Below are positions 1 to 8,158 of a stretch of DNA of 44,538 bases, in pieces. Position 1 is the stretch's first letter. Each line of letters opens with the position of its first letter. The notes below the pieces were generated by a model, which was not told the origin of the DNA, ran no database searches, and saw only the letters and a program-made list of their open reading frames with translations. Origin of the DNA: Thermoguttaceae bacterium (lineage in GTDB: Bacteria > Planctomycetota > Planctomycetia > Pirellulales > Thermoguttaceae); contig JAFSMO010000089.1 in the NCBI GenBank assembly GCA_017447865.1, positions 1 to 44,538 on the forward strand. Direction: 5' to 3'. The position numbers and the translations under genes are program-made.

Positions 1-43
1 CGGCGGCCGGGCCGCCCGCGGACGGCGAGCCGCCGTCCCTCCG
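1..43. repeat. GC-rich repeat fragment (family R4, resembling R3)
   Basis: A very GC-rich stretch whose core (about 4-33) recurs almost unchanged at 29107-29137. Its right end, read on the minus strand, begins CGGAGGGACGGCGGC and resembles the terminal repeat of family R3. It ends three bases before the stop codon of the first gene, so it lies at that gene's 3' end. It is cut by the window edge. Confidence 0.55.
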
Positions 44-46
44 TAT

Positions 47-2371
47 TTAAAACACGTAAATGTGCACGGCAAAGCCCGCGAAATCGTCCGTCAGCGTGCC
101 GTTTTCGACCTGAACTGAGCGGTCCTCAAACAGAACCTCCGCGGCTCCGCTCACGTTCGGGAGCGGGAACGACGCCTTCACCGGCTCCGGGCTGGAGTTC
201 ACCGTGAAGAGGTACGATTTCCCCTCATGAACCTTCAGCAGGAGCGAGATCGAATCGTTCTCCAGCGGGTCTTTTTCCGGGCCGGAGAGGATCTTCGCCG
301 GTGCCGGCTGCGCGCCCGTGCGTTCCAGAAGGACCGGGCTCAAATCCCGGATCCGGGTCGCCAGACGCGAAATATTCGCCCAGCGTTCCGGGCTGGTCGT
401 CACGCCGTAGTTGAATTTCTTCTTTTCCGGTTCGACCGTTCCGCCGTACGTGTACCACGTGATCCCGTTCGCGCCGTGGATGATCGAGGCCCAGCTCATT
501 GCGTTCAGCTCGTCCCAGGTAGGGAATCTCTGCCAGCCCCAGCCCTGGAAGTACTGGATGATCGGCCAGACGCTCTTCGTCCCGGCATGGGCCTGCGCAA
601 TGTCGCTCCAGCACCGTTTCATGTCGCGGATGGTCTGCGCGACGCACTCGTCGCCGCTGTGCTCGCCCTCCAGATGCACCGGGTAGATCTCCGGCAGGAA
701 ATTATCCGTGCACGGAACATAGTCCTCGTACCGGGAAATCTCTTGCGCCGAGTAGATTGGGTCGGCCTGCGTCGTGATGCGCGTCGGGTCGAGCGCCTTC
801 ACCGCGTCGTCCCGGTCGTAAAGCTGCGACGGCGTCGTGTTGCTTGCCGTATCATCCCCCAGGTACCACGCCAGCGTGGCGGGATGGTGACGCAAAACGT
901 TCACGAAAGTATCATCGACTTCATGCGCCACGGTCCAGAGTTTGAAACCGTACTTCTGCGCCGCGTCGAGGAATTCCACCTCGTGCGGCGAACTGTAGGA
1001 ATGAGCGAAATTGAAGCCCGCTTCTTTCAGACCGGCGAACGCTTTGTCGAAATTGAAATCGTTAAACTCGCGCCGCATCACGCCGTACACGCCGACCGGG
1101 AAGAAGAGCTCGCCGTCGATGAGCGTCATGCCGTCGTCGCGGAGCGTGATTTTCGGCGTCTTGGGCGCTTCGCCGATGAAGAAGACTTTCTTCGCCTCGA
1201 CCCGATTTCCGCGCACATCACGCACGGCGACGTCTACGCGATGGAGTCCCTCGGCCCACGGCTCTTTGGCCCGGAGCGTCAGGCGCGAAAAGTCGCCCTC
1301 AAACTCGGCCGTGCGGTCGGTTCCGTCCACGGTCACGCTGAAATTTTCCGTCGAGATCGGGGACGAGTCCGTGATTTCAAGCACCAGGTCGGTTTTCGCA
1401 TCGGTCGTCGGCGAGGCGCTCACGATCTTGACGCGAGGCGGGAAATTATCACCGCGGAGCTTCCACGCGTCGAAGGTCTTCCCGGCGACCGTCAGAGCGC
1501 GGACTTTCGGAGCCGATTTCCCGTCCGCAGACGGAATGAGGAAGATCTTCACCATCGACGCGGCGTCCTTCAGCGCGGGGGGCTCGGTGAAGAAACTGTT
1601 CTCCGTTCCGTCCGGGCCGACGAACTGGGCGTCATTCTGCGAGACCTGGAACTTCAGCGAGGTCCCCTCCGGAACGTCCGCGTCGCACTCCAGCTGCCCC
1701 GCCTGGCTGAGCAGCGGAACGAACGACGCGCCGAGCGTGAACGGGAATTCCGGGTCCACGAGCGCAAACTGAAGGCCCTTCACCACGACGACCTGATCCC
1801 GCAAAACGTTCGGGTAGTCAAAACCGAGCTGAACGACCGCGGAGGCCGCTTTTTCGGGGATGGCGCCCCCGATGACGACTTTGCTGAAGTGGTTGCACGG
1901 CGGAGTGAAGCCGAGCGTGGTTTTGCCGCACGGCTCACCATTCGAGTCGAACCAGTAGATCAGATCCTGCCACGTTTCGCCCGCGTGTTCCTGACCGGTG
2001 AAGGGGACCTGGGAGAAAAACTGGAACGAAAGGCGGAACAGGCGGCCCTTTCCGGCAGGGATCGAGATGGAAACGGTCGAAGCGCTCCATGCCGTGTCGC
2101 AGCCAGCGGAGTCAGCGCCGTACACGACGAGGCATTTTTCGCCCTCAAAGTCGGCCTGGGGCTGGATCTTCAGCAAATTCTGGTAATTATTGATTTTTGC
2201 GGAGTCCCAGCCGCCATTTTCAGCGGAGGCCGAGTCGAAAATGACTTTCCCGGCCGGGGCGGGTTGGAGGATCCCCTCGTTGATCAGAATATTGTCGTGC
2301 TCCAGCACGTTGGCGGCCTGCAAGGCGGCACAGAGGGTAAAAGAAAGCAGCAGGGTGAGGAATTTTTTCAT
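47..2371 (-). CDS. Secreted glycoside hydrolase-like TIM-barrel protein
   Basis: A 774-residue exported protein. Residues 1-19 form a Sec signal peptide (MKKFLTLLLSFTLCAALQA). Residues about 40-210 look like a beta-sandwich carbohydrate-binding region, and about 300-400 like Ig/fibronectin-type beta modules. Residues about 405-700 resemble the (beta/alpha)8 catalytic region of glycoside hydrolases: a DGMTLIDGELFFPVGVYG entry strand, LAWYLGDD, and aromatic-rich segments such as YFQGWGWQRF and GITWYTYGG. A short beta domain closes the protein. An acidic catalytic pair is plausible (the ED or DD after the WYLG strand, and others) but cannot be assigned from sequence alone. The start has an AGGA Shine-Dalgarno. 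It is probably a single-gene unit. Substrate unknown; the exact GH family is not claimed. Confidence 0.8.
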   Translation of the reverse strand: MKKFLTLLLSFTLCAALQAANVLEHDNILINEGILQPAPAGKVIFDSASAENGGWDSAKINNYQNLLKIQPQADFEGEKCLVVYGADSAGCDTAWSASTVSISIPAGKGRLFRLSFQFFSQVPFTGQEHAGETWQDLIYWFDSNGEPCGKTTLGFTPPCNHFSKVVIGGAIPEKAASAVVQLGFDYPNVLRDQVVVVKGLQFALVDPEFPFTLGASFVPLLSQAGQLECDADVPEGTSLKFQVSQNDAQFVGPDGTENSFFTEPPALKDAASMVKIFLIPSADGKSAPKVRALTVAGKTFDAWKLRGDNFPPRVKIVSASPTTDAKTDLVLEITDSSPISTENFSVTVDGTDRTAEFEGDFSRLTLRAKEPWAEGLHRVDVAVRDVRGNRVEAKKVFFIGEAPKTPKITLRDDGMTLIDGELFFPVGVYGVMRREFNDFNFDKAFAGLKEAGFNFAHSYSSPHEVEFLDAAQKYGFKLWTVAHEVDDTFVNVLRHHPATLAWYLGDDTASNTTPSQLYDRDDAVKALDPTRITTQADPIYSAQEISRYEDYVPCTDNFLPEIYPVHLEGEHSGDECVAQTIRDMKRCWSDIAQAHAGTKSVWPIIQYFQGWGWQRFPTWDELNAMSWASIIHGANGITWYTYGGTVEPEKKKFNYGVTTSPERWANISRLATRIRDLSPVLLERTGAQPAPAKILSGPEKDPLENDSISLLLKVHEGKSYLFTVNSSPEPVKASFPLPNVSGAAEVLFEDRSVQVENGTLTDDFAGFAVHIYVF

Positions 2372-2564
2372 GGTGAGGTCCTGTTTTTCTGGGAGGGTCC
2401 CGCTTCAGGCAGGACTCTCGTAAGATCAAGAGAAAGTGGTGGGCGTTCCCGTGAAAACCCACCTGAAGCGGGGCGTTCGCGGGATTTCTTTTATTTTACT
2501 TCCAGTTCAGGAAAGTTCAACCCACCCCGGGCAGAAAAAAATTGAAAAGCCGAACTTTTGGGAG

Positions 2565-2597
2565 AAAAAAAGGCCGTGCGAAGCATCTCGCACGGCC
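2565..2597 (-). terminator. Rho-independent terminator of the 85-residue gene
   Basis: A perfect 10-bp stem, GGCCGTGCGA (2572-2581) with TCGCACGGCC (2588-2597), closes a 6-nt loop. Read on the minus strand it is followed by a run of seven T. It lies 88 bases downstream of the stop at 2686. Confidence 0.85.
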
Positions 2598-2685
2598 CCG
2601 AAAGGAGAAAGATGAATTAGAACAGAAAAGGAAAATCAATCACGACGAGCAGGAAGGGTATGTCATGCGTCCTCATCGGTACGAA

Positions 2686-2943
2686 TCATTTCATCCATGA
2701 CTTGCGGCGCTTGATGCGCTTGCCGACGGCCGCACCGTCAAGCAGGCCGCGCTTGGCGTCCTTCCAGGAACGCTGGCCTTCACGGGAGAGCGCGAAGTCT
2801 TCATACGTACACGGGAGCGAGCGGCGACGGAGTTTCAGCGGGTACTCGTCACGCATGACCGCGGTTTCCACGGCATTGGCGCGCAGCTCCTGCGCAGTCC
2901 TGGGGGAACGGATGTAACGAATTTCGTACTGGGCGTTTTTCAT
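2686..2943 (-). CDS. Small basic protein of unknown function (85 aa)
   Basis: Not recognised. The start is fixed by a textbook AAGGAGG seven bases before ATG at 2943; a longer frame exists upstream but lacks such a signal. The protein is rich in Arg and Lys, especially at the C-terminus (GKRIKRRKSWMK), with no signal peptide or membrane segment, so it is probably cytoplasmic and might bind nucleic acid. It is framed by a consensus sigma70-type promoter (3108-3136), a leader of roughly 155 nt, and a strong terminator (2565-2597). It is therefore a self-contained and probably well-expressed gene. No function is inferred. Confidence 0.75.
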   Translation of the reverse strand: MKNAQYEIRYIRSPRTAQELRANAVETAVMRDEYPLKLRRRSLPCTYEDFALSREGQRSWKDAKRGLLDGAAVGKRIKRRKSWMK

Positions 2944-3107
2944 TGGAACCTCCTTGATATGCACCGGATGATGCAAAAATTACAAATGGCGAATCAAAGC
3001 AATTTTCTCAAGGGCTTGCGAGCAGAAATACTACCGTCCTTCCAACTGCTCACTTTCTCAATGTGAAACGAAACGAGGGAAAAAAGTCCTTTTCTCTCAA
3101 TGAGTTC

Positions 3108-3136
3108 AGTATAATCCATGGTGGGGCGTTTGTCAA
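3108..3136 (-). promoter_or_regulatory. Sigma70-type promoter of the 85-residue gene
   Basis: On the minus strand TTGACA (3131-3136) and TATACT (3108-3113) are separated by exactly 17 bases. This predicts a start near 3101 and a leader of about 155 nt before the ATG at 2943. The leader contains a GAGCAG/CTGCTC inverted repeat. Confidence 0.8.
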
Positions 3137-3188
3137 GAGTTTCCCACCCAAATTTTCCAAAAAAAGTCAAAAAAGTGTTCCCCCTCCC

Positions 3189-3248
3189 CCAAAAAAATAA
3201 CGAATAATGAGGCGTTCTCTCCCCATTATTCGTTCTTCATTATTCGTT
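3189..3248 (-). terminator. Terminator hairpin of pgsA, with a third repeat copy
   Basis: AACGAATAATG (3199-3209) pairs with CATTATTCGTT (3224-3234). On the minus strand the stem is followed by TTATTTTTTT, as in a Rho-independent terminator. A second direct copy of CATTATTCGTT lies at 3238-3248, giving an alternative pairing partner. It begins nine bases after the pgsA stop. Confidence 0.75.
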
Positions 3249-3256
3249 TTGGTCTC

Positions 3257-3832
3257 TTAACGGTTTTTCACCGCGCAAATCACGTACCCCAAGCCGCTTT
3301 GGAGCGTCGAGAAGATCGTGACCCAGACCGAAACCACGACCGTCCAGAAGAGCCAATCCGGGGCGAATCCCTCGTCGAAGGAGAGATACAGGCAGCCGGC
3401 CGCGCACGCGACGCACTGGAAGCCCATCTTGATCTTGCCGGCCCACTTGGCGCGGAAGTCGATCCCTTTTTGTTCCATGAAGCCGCGAATGGCCGTCACG
3501 AGCATTTCACGCCCCATGATCACGACCGCCATCCAGGGCTGGAACAGACGCCAGTCCGCCTGCATTTCCGGGCGAGCCGAGAGGAAAATGAACGTCCCGC
3601 AGATCAGAATTTTGTCCGCGAACGGGTCCATGATCCGACCGAACTGCGTGCATTGGTTGAACTTGCGAGCCCACCAGCCGTCCACGAAGTCGGTCAGCGC
3701 CGTGACGATGAAAAGGACCAGCGCCGCGATCATGAACTGCGGGCCCAACGCGATCATCGTAAAAAGGACGCAGGAAAGGACCAGACGCAGCAGCGTTAAA
3801 ACGTTCGGAACGTTCCAGACTTGAGATGACAT
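3257..3832 (-). CDS. pgsA: CDP-diacylglycerol--glycerol-3-phosphate 3-phosphatidyltransferase
   Basis: Predicted to make phosphatidylglycerol phosphate from CDP-diacylglycerol and glycerol 3-phosphate at the inner membrane. The 191-residue length is normal for the family. The CDP-alcohol phosphotransferase signature D-x2-D-G-x2-A-R-x8-G-x3-D-x3-D is complete: D48, D51, G52, A55, R56, G65, D69 and D73. Several hydrophobic helices surround it. The N-terminal WNVPNVLTLLRL stretch is typical of PgsA. The gene follows panD by 33 bases and is probably co-transcribed with it, ending at the hairpin 3189-3248. The related phosphatidylserine synthase is less likely given the length and N-terminus. Confidence 0.93.
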   Translation of the reverse strand: MSSQVWNVPNVLTLLRLVLSCVLFTMIALGPQFMIAALVLFIVTALTDFVDGWWARKFNQCTQFGRIMDPFADKILICGTFIFLSARPEMQADWRLFQPWMAVVIMGREMLVTAIRGFMEQKGIDFRAKWAGKIKMGFQCVACAAGCLYLSFDEGFAPDWLFWTVVVSVWVTIFSTLQSGLGYVICAVKNR

Positions 3833-3865
3833 AAAAAACCTCTTCGCTTTTATTCCAGGTTTTTC

Positions 3866-4219
3866 TTATTTCTTCACGATACGATTTTTTTCATCCACGT
3901 GGACCACCGTAGGTTTCCAGTTACGCGCTTCTTCTTCCGTCACCGCGGCGTACGTGATCAAGACCACCGTGTCACCGGGATAGCCAAGACGGGCAGCCGG
4001 GCCGTTGAGCATCATCGTGCCGGACCCCGCCGGCGCTTCGATCAGGTACGTGACCAGGCGCTCGCCATTGTTGCAGTTGAGGACGTGAACTTCTTCTCCC
4101 GGCAGCATGTCAGCCGCTTTGAGCAAATCCGCATCGACGGCAATACTCCCCTCGTAGTCCAGTTTCGTGGCCGTCAGGGTCGCGCGGTGGATCTTGGATT
4201 TGAACATGGATCGCAGCAT
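3866..4219 (-). CDS. panD: Aspartate 1-decarboxylase
   Basis: Makes beta-alanine from L-aspartate for pantothenate and coenzyme A synthesis. PanD is a pyruvoyl enzyme that cleaves itself. The G24-S25 cleavage site lies in LDYEGS, so S25 would become the pyruvoyl group. Lys9 and the R54/T57/Y58 set (GERLVTY) match the active-site residues of the family. The 117-residue length is normal. ATG at 4219 is preceded by GGAG. It lies between proS and pgsA; repeat R2 (4271-4410) separates it from proS. Confidence 0.96.
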   Translation of the reverse strand: MLRSMFKSKIHRATLTATKLDYEGSIAVDADLLKAADMLPGEEVHVLNCNNGERLVTYLIEAPAGSGTMMLNGPAARLGYPGDTVVLITYAAVTEEEARNWKPTVVHVDEKNRIVKK

Positions 4220-4270
4220 GGTGAAAAATCTCCAGTTGAATTAATTCGGTTGTAAAGGAAAGCGCTATTC

Positions 4271-4410
4271 GTTTAAAGCCTCCCCTGAAAGGGGAGGGGG
4301 ACCACCGAAGGTGGTGGAGGGGTTCTGGAAGCGGGACCGATTTGCTCCAATTTCGGACCCCCCCAGGCTCGCTTCGCTCGCCAGCCACCCTTTCAGGGGG
4401 GCCTTTAAAC
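4271..4410. repeat. 140-bp palindromic repeat, family R2, copy a
   Basis: The ends are inverted repeats of about 22 bp: GTTTAAAGCCTCCCCTGAAA on the left and the complement of TCAGGGGGGCCTTTAAAC on the right. The interior has small dyads (ACCACC GAA GGTGGT; GCTCGC TTC GCTCGC-like). A homologous copy lies at 29142-29278. It ends two bases before the proS stop codon. No coding capacity. Confidence 0.85.
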
Positions 4411-4412
4411 GT

Positions 4413-6179
4413 TTATTTCCGCGCCTCGTTGAACCGCGTGCCGTTCGCGCTTTCGTCGCGGATCGCGTCGGCGATCGTCTGCACGGCCGAGTCAAGCGCG
4501 ACGTTCTGGCACTCCGCGGCCCAGCGCCACTTCAGCTCCACCTCGTTGTTCGCCAGGCCTTTCGGACCGACTACCACGCGGAGCGGGAAGCCGATCAGGT
4601 CGATGTCGTTGAACTTCACGCCCGGACGCGCGTCGCGGTCGTCGATCAGCACGTCGATCCCCGCGGCCTGAAGCTCGTCGTGGAGTTTGTTCGCGGCCGC
4701 CATCGTCGCCTCGTCGTTCACGCGCATCGGCACGACGCACACTTCGTACGGCGCCAGCGAGACCGGCCAGATGATCCCTTTTTCGTCGTAACTGTTCTCA
4801 ATGCAGCCCGCCAGGATTCGGGCGACGCCGATCCCGTAGCAACCCATGATGATCGTTTTCAGGGCCTGGCCGTCCGCGTCGAGGAACTTGGCGCCGAGGG
4901 CTTCCGAGTACTTCGTGCCGAGCTTGAACACGTGACCGACTTCCATCCCGCGCTGGATGATGAACCGGCCATGGCCGCACTTGGGGCAACAGTCGCCCGC
5001 GACGGCGTTCCGGACGTCGGCGTACATCGTCGGCTCAAAGTCACGCCCCGGGTTCACGCCCGTGATGTGCGCTTCTTCTGGCGCATTCGCGCCCGTGACG
5101 GCGTTCACGACGTACTTCACCGCAACGTCGGCGTAAACCGGAACTTCTTCCTTCAGGCCGACCGGGCCGGCAAAACCGACCGGAGCGCCCGTCACCCGCT
5201 GAATGGTTTCCGGCGAGGCAAGCTCCAGGTGCTTGGCCCCGACCAGGCGGCGGACTTTGATCTCGTTCACCTCATGATCGCCGCGGACGACCACCACGAT
5301 CGGCTTCCCGTCCGCCTCGAAAATCATCGTTTTGAGCATTTTTTCCGGCTTGCACTTGAGGAACTTGCAGACGGCCTCGATGCTGCTCGTTCCGGGCGTC
5401 GCGACCTTCTGGATCTCCGCGAGCGGTTCGTCCGATTTCGTGTACGTGTTCTCGCCGATCTCGGCTTTTTCCGTGTTGGCGGCGTACTTGCATTCAGGGC
5501 AGACCACCACGTTATCCTCGCCGTTTTCGCCGAGCACCATGAACTCTTTGCTCGCGTTTCCGCCGATCGCTCCGCTGTCCGCATCGACCGGGAGGAACTT
5601 CAGGCCCGCCCGATTGAAAATGCGATGGTACGCGTCGTACATTTTGTTGAAACTCGCGTCCAGGCCTTCCATCGTCATGTCGAAGCTGTACGCGTCCTTC
5701 ATCAGGAACTCGCTGGTGCGCAGCACGCCCGAGCGCGGACGCTCCTCGTTGCGGAATTTCGTCTGGATCTGGTACAGAATGATCGGGAGCTGACGGTAGC
5801 TGGAAACGTACCGCGCCACGATGTCAGTGATCGGCTCCTCATGCGTCGGGCAAAGCACGACCGGCGTGGTGGTTCCGGCCCGGTTCAGGGAGAATTTCAT
5901 CAGGACGTTCCCGAACGAATCCACGCGGTTCGTCTGTTCCCAGAGCGACTGCGGGGTCAGGGCGGTCATGAGCAGTTCCACGGCGCCGGCCCGATTCATC
6001 TCCTCGCGCACGATGCCTTCGGCTTTGCGCAGCGACTTCAGCCCGAGCGGCAGGTACGCGTACGCGCCCGCCATGGTCTGCGAGATCAGGCCCGCACGGA
6101 GCATCAAAATGTGGCTCGGGATCTTCGCTCCGTCCGGAGCTTCTTTCTGGGTAGTAATGAGCGTCTGGGTCCAGCGCAT
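4413..6179 (-). CDS. proS: Prolyl-tRNA synthetase, bacterial type
   Basis: Charges tRNA-Pro with proline; class II aminoacyl-tRNA synthetase of 588 residues, close to the roughly 570 of the bacterial form. Visible landmarks are the PTHEE loop (111-115), motif 2 (FRNEERPR, 142-149), LMKDAYSF (159-166), and the motif 3 region with GCYGIGVARILAG. A YbaK-like editing insertion lies between them (SSIEAVCKFLKCKPEKMLKT to about residue 400). Two Cys pairs (CPEC and CPKC) are present. A candidate promoter lies at 6236-6263. Transcription could continue into panD and pgsA through repeat R2. Confidence 0.97.
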   Translation of the reverse strand: MRWTQTLITTQKEAPDGAKIPSHILMLRAGLISQTMAGAYAYLPLGLKSLRKAEGIVREEMNRAGAVELLMTALTPQSLWEQTNRVDSFGNVLMKFSLNRAGTTTPVVLCPTHEEPITDIVARYVSSYRQLPIILYQIQTKFRNEERPRSGVLRTSEFLMKDAYSFDMTMEGLDASFNKMYDAYHRIFNRAGLKFLPVDADSGAIGGNASKEFMVLGENGEDNVVVCPECKYAANTEKAEIGENTYTKSDEPLAEIQKVATPGTSSIEAVCKFLKCKPEKMLKTMIFEADGKPIVVVVRGDHEVNEIKVRRLVGAKHLELASPETIQRVTGAPVGFAGPVGLKEEVPVYADVAVKYVVNAVTGANAPEEAHITGVNPGRDFEPTMYADVRNAVAGDCCPKCGHGRFIIQRGMEVGHVFKLGTKYSEALGAKFLDADGQALKTIIMGCYGIGVARILAGCIENSYDEKGIIWPVSLAPYEVCVVPMRVNDEATMAAANKLHDELQAAGIDVLIDDRDARPGVKFNDIDLIGFPLRVVVGPKGLANNEVELKWRWAAECQNVALDSAVQTIADAIRDESANGTRFNEARK

Positions 6180-6235
6180 GATGATTTTCCTCGTAAAACG
6201 TCAAAGGTTCGGAAAAAGATTTTAAATACTCTCTT

Positions 6236-6263
6236 ATTGTAAAGAACTACGCGCAAGACGCAA
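6236..6263 (-). promoter_or_regulatory. Candidate promoter of proS
   Basis: Minus-strand TTGCGT (6258-6263) and TACAAT (6236-6241), 16 bases apart, roughly 55 bases upstream of the proS start. Four of six and five of six matches to consensus. Confidence 0.5.
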
Positions 6264-6284
6264 GGGGGGGTGAAGCGATTTTCC

Positions 6285-6321
6285 CAAAAAAATGAGGGCC
6301 TCACTCGAAGCGAGACCCTCA
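6285..6321 (-). terminator. Terminator downstream of the TonB-anchor/barrel gene
   Basis: TGAGGG (6293-6298) pairs with CCCTCA (6316-6321), with an inner CTCG-AAG-CGAG hairpin. On the minus strand the stem is followed by a T-rich run (TTTTTTT). It lies 68 bases after the stop at 6389. Confidence 0.8.
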
Positions 6322-6388
6322 AAAATCATACTTAAACCCACAAAACGATTATATTAACCAGGCCGGAAAAGACCGGCACGGTTTTCGA

Positions 6389-7897
6389 TCATTCCAAAGC
6401 GGCCGGTTTGTCCATCGACTGCGCCTTGTAAATCGGCTGGTGACGGTAGTAAACTTCCAGCGTCATGATGGAAAGAGCCGTTTCGTACAAACGTCCTCCA
6501 CTATCGACGTGAGGACCTTTCGGAGTCCAGCTTCCTTTATCGTGACCATCGCCTTTGATCTGATTTTTCACGAGCTTTTCACGCATTCTTTCGTTCCAGC
6601 GCGTCCACTGATCGCCGCCGTAGTGACGCATCACCTGCGTGGCGTAGTAGTTGTAGTACATGTTGTCCTGCGGGCCCATCTTGTCGAGGAAATCAACGCC
6701 CTTCTGCAGCGACGGATTATCCTGCTTCCAACCATAGTACATACGGCAGAGAAGCGCGATGGCCGTACAGGCAGGAGCAGCGCCCGGGGTCGTGTAACCG
6801 TATTTCGCGCCGTTTTCCGTCTGAACCGAGTTCAGGAAGTTCATGGCCTTGGCCGGGACCTGCTGGTTGATCTGCAAGTAACCCATGTAGCCGGATTTCA
6901 GAGCCATGAGCTGCCACCCCACGACCGACGTATCACCGGCCTGCTGCACATTGTAACGCCATCCACCACCGACCGGGTCCTGAGCGTACATCACGAAGTT
7001 GACGGCCGCCTGCGCCGGAATGCGGAGAGATTTTTCTTTCGTCATGGCATACGCTTCCGTCAGGCAGATGGTGGCCAGACCGTGCGCGTACATCGTGCCT
7101 TCCTGCTGATGGAGAGAACCACCGCCGGGGCACTTCGGTTCTTTTTTCATTGAGGAAACCAGGAATTTCAGACCGTTTCCGACCTGTTTCTGGTACGTGC
7201 CTTCTTTATGCGTCATACCGCAGCCCAGGAACGGGAGGATCCCCATGGCCGTTGCGCCGTTGGTGCATTTCATAAGTTTTCCGGGGTTTGCGCAGTTGCA
7301 GTTCCCCACCAGGCAGTGGTTGTAGTTCCAGCTTCCGTTCGGGAGCTGATGGCGGGCGATCCACTCAAGACCCTGCTTCACAGCGTTCTGGGAAGCACGC
7401 GTACCACCAGAGGTCATGGCCACATTGTCGGCATTTCGACGGGCTTCAAGACCGTTTCCGCTCGTGTAGGAGTTGATCGATGCGTTGTTGTCGCTGGAGG
7501 CGGCTTTAACATCGGCCAAGGGCGTAAATTCCACGACTGCCGGCGGCGGGTCGTCGTCCATGGTATCCGCAACTTCCACATCGACCTGAACGTCCGAAGG
7601 CGCATCGACGGAGACATCGGTTTCCACCTCTTCCATGTCGTCCGTATCGAGGTCCATTTCGAGTTCTTCTTCTTCCTCTTCCTCCATCACTTCTTCTTCC
7701 ACGACTTCTTCGTCAGCGGTTGAAGTGAAGACCACCGCGGCTTTCTTGGCCTGCTGGTCAACCTGGATGAACATCATGATCGTGAGCGCAACCGTATGCA
7801 CGATCATACTGATGAGCCAGCTGGGAACACGTTCCAGGAAACTCCCCTTGCTTTCTACATATTCTACAGCTTCCTGATTTTCATTGTCCTGCGACAT
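6389..7897 (-). CDS. TonB-like membrane anchor fused to prenyltransferase/squalene oxidase-like domain
   Basis: A 502-residue protein. A single hydrophobic segment (about 27-45, SWLISMIVHTVALTIMMF) contains S30-x3-H34, the spacing of the functional Ser-His pair in the TonB anchor. A very acidic linker follows (62-95, Glu/Asp runs), then an Asp/Pro-rich stretch. Residues about 165-490 carry repeated helical hairpins with QNGSWNY-like, GGGWRYN and GGRLYETALSIMTLEVYY motifs, characteristic of the alpha/alpha barrel of squalene cyclase and prenyltransferase-beta relatives. A Cys cluster (CLVGNCNCANPGKLMKC) may bind metal. The N-in topology puts the barrel in the periplasm, so terpene cyclisation is unlikely; a binding or structural role is more plausible. 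Proteins of this layout are common in Planctomycetes but their function is unknown to me. Confidence 0.8.
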   Translation of the reverse strand: MSQDNENQEAVEYVESKGSFLERVPSWLISMIVHTVALTIMMFIQVDQQAKKAAVVFTSTADEEVVEEEVMEEEEEEELEMDLDTDDMEEVETDVSVDAPSDVQVDVEVADTMDDDPPPAVVEFTPLADVKAASSDNNASINSYTSGNGLEARRNADNVAMTSGGTRASQNAVKQGLEWIARHQLPNGSWNYNHCLVGNCNCANPGKLMKCTNGATAMGILPFLGCGMTHKEGTYQKQVGNGLKFLVSSMKKEPKCPGGGSLHQQEGTMYAHGLATICLTEAYAMTKEKSLRIPAQAAVNFVMYAQDPVGGGWRYNVQQAGDTSVVGWQLMALKSGYMGYLQINQQVPAKAMNFLNSVQTENGAKYGYTTPGAAPACTAIALLCRMYYGWKQDNPSLQKGVDFLDKMGPQDNMYYNYYATQVMRHYGGDQWTRWNERMREKLVKNQIKGDGHDKGSWTPKGPHVDSGGRLYETALSIMTLEVYYRHQPIYKAQSMDKPAALE

Positions 7898-8015
7898 GGG
7901 ATGCCCTTTCGATGACTAGATTAAATAAACTGGTTTGCCGCGGAAATCGCCCCATTCAAAAACGTAAAGAGGGGAAAACCCACAGCAAAACAGGTACTAA
8001 ACCTCTTATTTTTCC

Positions 8016-8043
8016 ATTTTACCCGAAATTTATAAAATTTCAA
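8016..8043 (-). promoter_or_regulatory. Candidate promoter of the TonB-anchor/barrel gene
   Basis: Minus-strand TTGAAA (8038-8043) and TAAAAT (8016-8021), 16 bases apart, in an AT-rich stretch about 120 bases upstream of the start at 7897. Confidence 0.45.
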
Positions 8044-8158
8044 GCAGATTCCCACCCAAATTTTGGAAAAAATTTAAAAAAAGTCAAAAAATTTTTTGTT
8101 CCCCGAGAAAGTTTGCGGCTCAGGAAAACTCCGCGGACGAATTGCCCTGAAAAAATTT

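Noticed and set aside
227..2545. 772-residue open frame antisense to the first gene
   Set aside because: Low-complexity Arg/Val-rich translation. The minus-strand gene has a signal peptide, domains and a Shine-Dalgarno. The open antisense frame follows from GC-rich third positions.
4311..6242. 643-residue frame antisense to proS
   Set aside because: proS is unambiguous on the minus strand; the antisense product has no recognisable domain.
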